From Desulfobacterales bacterium (lineage in GTDB: Bacteria; Desulfobacterota; DSM-4660; Desulfatiglandales; Desulfatiglandaceae): DNA of 10,997 nucleotides. The notes below the pieces were generated by a model that saw only the letters and a list, made by a program, of their open reading frames with translations, was not told the DNA's origin and did no database searches. Positions 6,632-10,997 of this stretch are shown one piece after another. The DNA lies in assembly GCA_021107495.1 (NCBI GenBank), contig JAIOSR010000499.1, positions 1-10,997 on the forward strand. The letters are read 5' to 3'. Position 1 is the first letter of the stretch. Each line of letters starts with the position of its first letter. The position numbers and the translations under genes are program-made.

Positions 6632-6678
6632 TATCTCAATTAAACGAAAACCATTAGCTTTTTAAACAGGAGAAAAAA

Positions 6679-7971
6679 ATGATCAGCCGATATACCCGTC
6701 CTGAAATGGGCCGTATCTGGGAGGATGAAAATCGATATGCCAAATGGCTAAAGGTAGAAATATCTGCCTGTGAGGCCATGGCCGAGGAGGGTCTTATTCC
6801 GGCGGAGGCCGTTTTGAACATCAGGAAAAAGGCGGCCTTTTCAGTTGAGCGTATCCTGGAGATAGAAGAAGAGACCAAACACGATATCATAGCATTTCTG
6901 ACCAATGTGGAAGAACATGTAGGTCCTGATTCGCGGTATATTCACCTTGGTCTGACCTCTTCGGATGTCCTGGACACGAGTTTCGCGCTTCTGTTGAAGG
7001 AAGCAATGGAACGTATCATTCAGGACGTCAGGGACTTTTTAAAGGTCATTAAGGACAGGGCCATGGAGCACAAGTATACCGTGACCATCGGCAGGTCCCA
7101 CGGCATACATGCGGAGCCTACGACCTTTGGCCTTAAGTTGGCCGTCTGGTACTCCGAGATGAATCGTAACCTCAAAAGGCTTACAGAAGCAAATGATACC
7201 ATAGGCTATGGTAAGCTGTCAGGGGCAGTGGGGACTTTTGCCAACATATCGCCCAGGGTGGAGTCCCTTGCGTGTAAAAAACTCGGGCTGAAGCCGGCGG
7301 ACATATCAACCCAGATCATTCAAAGGGATCGCCATGCCCAATACTTTACAAGTCTCGCGATTTTAGCGGGGACAATGGAAAAGATCGCAGTGGAGATAAG
7401 GCATCTCCAGAGGACCGAGGTCCTTGAGGCAGAGGAGCCTTTTGCAAAGGGTCAGAAGGGTTCGTCCGCCATGCCCCACAAAAAAAACCCGATAGGGTGC
7501 GAAAATATTTCAGGCCTCGCGCGTTTAGTGCGTTCTAATTGTCTGGCTGCCATGGAAAACATGGCACTCTGGCATGAGAGGGACATCAGTCATTCCTCGG
7601 TAGAAAGGGTAATTGCCCCTGACAGCACCATCGTTATTGATTATATGCTTCATCGTCTGACCGGAATTATAAGCGGCCTGGTAGTGCATCCTGACAGGAT
7701 GACAGAGAACCTCAATAAGACAAAAGGGCTGATCTTTTCCCAGCAGATCCTTATAAGGTTAGCAGAAAGTGGCGTTGAAAGGCAGAATGCCTATGTCATG
7801 GTCCAGAGAAATGCCATGAAAGTATGGGACACGGGTCATGATTTCAAAGGTCTGATCATGGAAGATGATGAGATTGGGAAATATTTAGACAAGGCGGAGA
7901 TTGAAGAGGTGTTCAATTTGGATTACCATCTCAAACATGTGGATGACATATTCGAGAGGGTGTTTGGCTAA
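6679..7971 (+). CDS. purB: Adenylosuccinate lyase PurB
   Basis: Cytoplasmic fumarase/aspartase-superfamily lyase acting twice in purine synthesis: SAICAR to AICAR, and adenylosuccinate to AMP, each releasing fumarate. Seen in 430 aa, the usual length of the short bacterial form: N-terminus MISRYTRPEM; His68 in TKHDI; His89 in YIHLGLTSSDV; the general-acid His141 in GRSHG; and the superfamily signature GSSAMPHKKNP (261-271) with the catalytic Ser in the flexible loop. These positions coincide with those described for Bacillus subtilis and Thermotoga PurB. Start confirmed by AGGAG (6668-6672) with a six-A spacer. It is followed after three bases by the transpeptidase gene, so it is in an operon with envelope genes rather than other pur genes. 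Confidence 0.97.
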   Translation: MISRYTRPEMGRIWEDENRYAKWLKVEISACEAMAEEGLIPAEAVLNIRKKAAFSVERILEIEEETKHDIIAFLTNVEEHVGPDSRYIHLGLTSSDVLDTSFALLLKEAMERIIQDVRDFLKVIKDRAMEHKYTVTIGRSHGIHAEPTTFGLKLAVWYSEMNRNLKRLTEANDTIGYGKLSGAVGTFANISPRVESLACKKLGLKPADISTQIIQRDRHAQYFTSLAILAGTMEKIAVEIRHLQRTEVLEAEEPFAKGQKGSSAMPHKKNPIGCENISGLARLVRSNCLAAMENMALWHERDISHSSVERVIAPDSTIVIDYMLHRLTGIISGLVVHPDRMTENLNKTKGLIFSQQILIRLAESGVERQNAYVMVQRNAMKVWDTGHDFKGLIMEDDEIGKYLDKAEIEEVFNLDYHLKHVDDIFERVFG

Positions 7972-7974
7972 ATT

Positions 7975-9318
7975 ATGAAAATCGGGAATTTTATGATTAA
8001 AACAAATAAAACATTATCGGGATTCATTACGCTCAGGAACATTATTTTTTTAGGCCTGCTTATCCTTTTTCAGGCATACTGTCCAAATGGGACGAGCGCC
8101 AAACTGATCCCTGCGCCCCTGTTGAAGTGGGCGGATAAAGGGACGGATTACGCGGTTCTTGTGGACAAGTCTGCTCAAAAGGTTTTTCTGTATAGCAGGG
8201 ATGACGTTTCAAAACCCGTGAAGGTCTATAAATGCTCTACCGGCGAAAACAGCGGACCCAAATTAAAAAGAAATGACAGGAAGACCCCTGAAGGCATTTA
8301 TTTTTTTACCCACTCCTACCAGGACAGGGAACTTGCTCCCATATACGGGGTACGTGCTTTTGCAATGGATTATCCTAATCCCTTAGATAAAAAACAGGGA
8401 AAGGGTGGCTATGGCATCTGGTTCCACGGGACCAACGAACCCCTGAAACCATGGGATTCGAACGGTTGCGTGGTATTGGAAAACGAGAGTATTGACGAAT
8501 TGGCTTCTTATCTCAGGTTGCATGAAACTCCTGTTATTATAAGCTCTTATATTGACAGGGTCCCCTACAAAAGGCAGAAGCGGGAATCCGAGACCCTCCA
8601 GAAATTTGTTGAAACATGGGTTCGTGTCTGGAAAAATAAAAACATCGATCAATACATGCGTCTTTACAGCCCGAGCTTCATGGCCGGGGGAATGGGTTGG
8701 GGCGCCTGGAAGGCACATAAATCAAGGCTCGCAAAAAAATATAAGAAGATACATGTAGAAATCGACAACCTCCAGCTATACAGGGCAAAGGATACTGTCT
8801 TTGCCATGTTCAATCAGACATATCGCACCTCCGCTTTTGAGAGTAGGGGTCAAAAAAAGCTCTACTTGACTAAAAACAGTAATCAATGGAAAATAATAGG
8901 TGAATTTTTTGAAAGGGGTAAAATTGCAGGGAAGGTCCCTCCCCGGCGGAAAAAAACATCGCCGAAGGAGATCGAGGATTTTATCCATTTCTGGAAAAAC
9001 GCATGGGAGAGGAAAGAACTCGACAAATATATTGGTCTTTACGATCGGACCTTCCGTTTCCACGGGATGGATTTGAGGGCCTGGAGGAGTTACAAATCCA
9101 GGCTGAACAGGAAGTACGGTTCTTTTAAAATTCGGGTCAGCAAGGTTAAGATCATTAAGGCTTCCGGCAACAAGCTTAAGGTTCGTTTCATACAGGAATA
9201 TAAGGCCGACACTTACCATGACTCAGGCATTAAGAACCTTTTCCTTCTAAAGCGGGGAAAGCAATGGAAGATCAAGAAAGAGACGTGGCGTCCCCTGCCA
9301 ACGGGGCGCACCAAGTAA
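7975..9318 (+). CDS. Secreted L,D-transpeptidase (YkuD) with two tandem Cds6-like NTF2 domains
   Basis: Probable periplasmic peptidoglycan enzyme forming or exchanging L,D (3-3) cross-links or attaching proteins to peptidoglycan. Seen in 447 aa: N-terminal signal or anchor segment (about 21-36, NIIFLGLLILF), YkuD domain about 58-190 with the active-site block HGT...DSNGC (His151, Cys165), then two homologous units at about 206-312 and 331-440. Each unit has F-x3-W-x3-W...LY, AW-x2-(H/Y)KSRL-x2-KY and LxL...QWKI, matching the NTF2-like C-terminal domain of Cds6-type transpeptidases, here duplicated and joined by a basic Pro/Lys linker. The first ATG follows purB by three bases without a Shine-Dalgarno; an alternative ATG at 7993 has GGGA six bases ahead and gives a more usual signal peptide, so the true protein may be 441 aa. 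The C-terminal half is rich in Lys and Arg. Confidence 0.9.
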   Translation: MKIGNFMIKTNKTLSGFITLRNIIFLGLLILFQAYCPNGTSAKLIPAPLLKWADKGTDYAVLVDKSAQKVFLYSRDDVSKPVKVYKCSTGENSGPKLKRNDRKTPEGIYFFTHSYQDRELAPIYGVRAFAMDYPNPLDKKQGKGGYGIWFHGTNEPLKPWDSNGCVVLENESIDELASYLRLHETPVIISSYIDRVPYKRQKRESETLQKFVETWVRVWKNKNIDQYMRLYSPSFMAGGMGWGAWKAHKSRLAKKYKKIHVEIDNLQLYRAKDTVFAMFNQTYRTSAFESRGQKKLYLTKNSNQWKIIGEFFERGKIAGKVPPRRKKTSPKEIEDFIHFWKNAWERKELDKYIGLYDRTFRFHGMDLRAWRSYKSRLNRKYGSFKIRVSKVKIIKASGNKLKVRFIQEYKADTYHDSGIKNLFLLKRGKQWKIKKETWRPLPTGRTK

Positions 9319-10097
9319 AAGGAAAGACCCCTCGACCATCCGATTTGACTGTGATGATACTTGGGAAGGTGGGTAAATCCAGAAGCTTTAAGATATCCTC
9401 CCGCATCTTTTTATGGGCGTGCCTGTTCTTCGCTGCCTACATTATAACTTCTGTTCTTGTCTTCAATGGATATTTTAGTGAGCTTCGTTCAAACAGGTCC
9501 CAGCAGGGCTTTTTAGACCAGTTGCAGAAGGACATCAAAGACACGAAGGAGGAACTACACATATCGAAACAGCACTTAGTCCTCTTGGAAGAAGCCATTT
9601 ATGAGATGTCCGCCAGCCGTGAAAAACCGGCCAAGATGACCATGCCCGAAACTGCAGTCCCGAAAAAAGCCGAACCCTCAGTTGAGGCCGCTCCAGTTGA
9701 AAGGATTGAAGCGGTGCCTAAAGTACAGGTGCCTGGTATGGTTGACATAAAGGACCTGGAGATCCGGCGGGAAGAGACACTGCTGAAGGTCAATTTCAAA
9801 CTGGTCAATATTCACCAGGACGAAGCCCCAGTCAGCGGATATGTTCATGTCGTTGCCATGAATAAAGATAACGAGCCGCCGTATTTGTGGACCTATCCAA
9901 AAGTTATACTTAAGAACGGGTTGCCCGTGGACTATAAACGGGGTCAGCTTTTTTTCATAAAGCGTTTTAAGACGATTCGAGGCGAATATTCCATTAGTTC
10001 GGAGACTGAATACCCTTCGACCGTGAAAGTGGTTGTATACGACCACCCCGGAACCTTGATTTTCCAAAAGGAATTTGAGGTGAAAAAGGCCCCATGA
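9264..10097 (+). CDS. Single-pass membrane protein with coiled coil and C-terminal beta-rich domain, function unknown
   Basis: I do not recognise a named family. Seen in 277 aa: a basic, presumably cytoplasmic N-terminus of about 45 residues; one strong membrane segment about 48-68 (FLWACLFFAAYIITSVLVF); a heptad-like region about 75-115 (LDQLQKDIKDTKEEL and onwards); a Pro/Ala/Glu-rich linker about 116-155; and a C-terminal domain 158-277 with alternating hydrophobic residues typical of beta strands (VDIKDLEIRREETLLKVNF, VSGYVHVVAMNKD, VKVVVYDHPGTLIF). The start lies 55 bp inside the transpeptidase gene in another frame, with GGGGA five bases upstream; later in-frame ATGs lack a Shine-Dalgarno. 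The overlap implies translational coupling, and the topology (N-in, C-terminal domain in the periplasm) places it beside the transpeptidase. A role as envelope partner or anchor is inference. Confidence 0.8.
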   Translation: MEDQERDVASPANGAHQVKGKTPRPSDLTVMILGKVGKSRSFKISSRIFLWACLFFAAYIITSVLVFNGYFSELRSNRSQQGFLDQLQKDIKDTKEELHISKQHLVLLEEAIYEMSASREKPAKMTMPETAVPKKAEPSVEAAPVERIEAVPKVQVPGMVDIKDLEIRREETLLKVNFKLVNIHQDEAPVSGYVHVVAMNKDNEPPYLWTYPKVILKNGLPVDYKRGQLFFIKRFKTIRGEYSISSETEYPSTVKVVVYDHPGTLIFQKEFEVKKAP

Positions 10098-10121
10098 TTC
10101 GATCCACAGCAAGGTTATGCG

Positions 10122-10137
10122 ACTCTTTGAAAAGAGT
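10122..10137. other. Small hairpin in the convergent gap
   Basis: ACTCTTTGAAAAGAGT, a 6-bp stem (ACTCTT / AAGAGT) with a TGAA loop, lies 24 nt after the membrane-protein stop and between convergent genes. No T-run follows on either strand, so it is only a weak transcript-end candidate. I see nothing else in 10098-10220. Confidence 0.25.
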
Positions 10138-10220
10138 TCCCCATGCCTCGTCGGATGCCGGTCGTTGTTAAAGAGACATTCCTTGTTCGATATCCTTCGG
10201 TTCAGGAAGATTTGTTTGTG

Positions 10221-10997
10221 TCATTCACCCACATATGTCAGCTCGATCGAATCCTCCCGTGGATCAACATCCTTGACTTCAACTAATATTTCCTCTCCCG
10301 GTTTAATGAGTATGCCGTTTTGCCGCCTGATCTCCGCGACAAGGAAAAAATCCTTTAAAACAATACGATATTTTCTTTTTAACTCATCTAAGACCATGGC
10401 CTTGTATTTTCCACCCGGATACAGGCTGAGAAATTTTAAGACCCAATAGCGCATGCGGTTTCTTTTTATTGTGCCAAGACTTTTTATGACGGGCCCAATG
10501 GTCATTCCGATTTCTTCCAATTGTTTTTCATTGCAAACCGGCGCCACTCCCATTAAAAAGCTTTTGATTTGACGTTGGACCACAAGATCAAGGTATCGCC
10601 GTATGGGAGAAGTGCCCTGGACATAGACGTCTAATCCCAGCACTTGGTGAGGATTCGGGGCGGTGTCCAGTTTAAGGCGGCGAAGCTTTCGGCGCTGCCG
10701 GAAGACATAATAGAGATATCCCGACTCCTCCAAGGTTACTCTTTCACTGGGTTCTTCCTGGGTCCTGAAGAGAACCGGGATCCCGTTGTCCCTGCAAAAC
10801 CTGGCTATCAGGCAGTTATAAAGGATCATGAATTCGGCGACTATCATCCTGGATGGGGTGTTTTGATCCACCGCTTCAATGGTCGGTGTTGAACCGGTCT
10901 CGAATTTGAAGTGCAACTCAGGGAGTGAAAGAGTAAGTGCCCCCCGGTTAATCCTTTCATGTCGCAGGATCCGGCTCAACTCATACATTTGTTTCAA
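10221..10997 (-). CDS. RNase II/R-family exoribonuclease, C-terminal part (partial)
   Basis: The 5' portion lies beyond the window edge; the frame is open to 10997 with no true start, and 258 residues remain. Seen: end of the RNB catalytic domain, with VAEFMILYNCLIARFCRDNGIPVLFR (about 53-78) and TSPIRRYLDLVVQRQI (about 129-144), the latter matching the conserved SPxRRYxDxxxHRxL block of RNB proteins but with Gln in place of His; then a helical linker; then a basic C-terminal segment ending in an S1-like beta run (GILIKPGEEILVEVKDVDPREDSIELTYV). RNB enzymes degrade RNA 3' to 5' using a catalytic Asp cluster that would lie in the missing part, so activity cannot be judged here. The gene is convergent with the membrane-protein gene. 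Confidence 0.85.
   Translation of the reverse strand: MKQMYELSRILRHERINRGALTLSLPELHFKFETGSTPTIEAVDQNTPSRMIVAEFMILYNCLIARFCRDNGIPVLFRTQEEPSERVTLEESGYLYYVFRQRRKLRRLKLDTAPNPHQVLGLDVYVQGTSPIRRYLDLVVQRQIKSFLMGVAPVCNEKQLEEIGMTIGPVIKSLGTIKRNRMRYWVLKFLSLYPGGKYKAMVLDELKRKYRIVLKDFFLVAEIRRQNGILIKPGEEILVEVKDVDPREDSIELTYVGE

Noticed and set aside
1..10997. CRISPR arrays, tRNA or rRNA genes, toxin-antitoxin or phage genes
   Set aside because: No regularly spaced repeats, tRNA-like cloverleaf or rRNA segments, and no matching protein families were seen on either strand.

Overview
The window looks like chromosomal core-genome DNA from a Gram-negative, anaerobe-type bacterium. A member of the former Deltaproteobacteria (Desulfobacterota) is my best guess. 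This rests on the overall feel of the proteins (a stand-alone EF-G next to moaA, a quinone-type UbiA prenyltransferase, a YkuD transpeptidase with Cds6-like domains) and on a palindromic intergenic element that resembles repeats I remember from that group. No rRNA or other marker in the window proves it. There is no phage, plasmid, transposase, CRISPR or defence gene.

Layout. Positions 5-3073 (minus strand) hold an elongation factor G gene followed by moaA, a short operon read leftwards. The 3074-3274 gap holds two good sigma70-type promoters that overlap face to face; one drives the EF-G operon and the other drives a small HhH-GPD DNA glycosylase of the endonuclease III-related type (3275-3970, plus). 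Positions 3971-4210 are a gap dominated by a 169-bp palindromic element with 8-bp perfect terminal inverted repeats. Its right end runs into the stop codon of a minus-strand MFS transporter (4208-5425). The 303-bp divergent gap 5426-5728 holds a second, unrelated structured inverted repeat and a terminator-like hairpin.

Positions 5729-10097 (plus) are a tight run of four genes: a UbiA-family prenyltransferase, purB (adenylosuccinate lyase), a secreted L,D-transpeptidase with two tandem copies of an NTF2-like domain, and a single-pass membrane protein whose start lies 55 bp inside the transpeptidase gene. The last two probably act together in the envelope. Finally, 10221-10997 (minus) is the C-terminal part of an RNase II/R-family exoribonuclease cut by the window edge and convergent with the four-gene run.

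How the genes fit together: most are housekeeping (translation, molybdenum cofactor, purine synthesis, base excision repair, RNA decay, quinone or lipid prenylation). I see no multi-gene novel system. The points worth a second look are the two palindromic intergenic elements, the overlapping promoters, the divergent EF-G domain IV, the atypical glycosylase active site and iron-sulfur motif, and the overlapping transpeptidase/membrane-protein pair.
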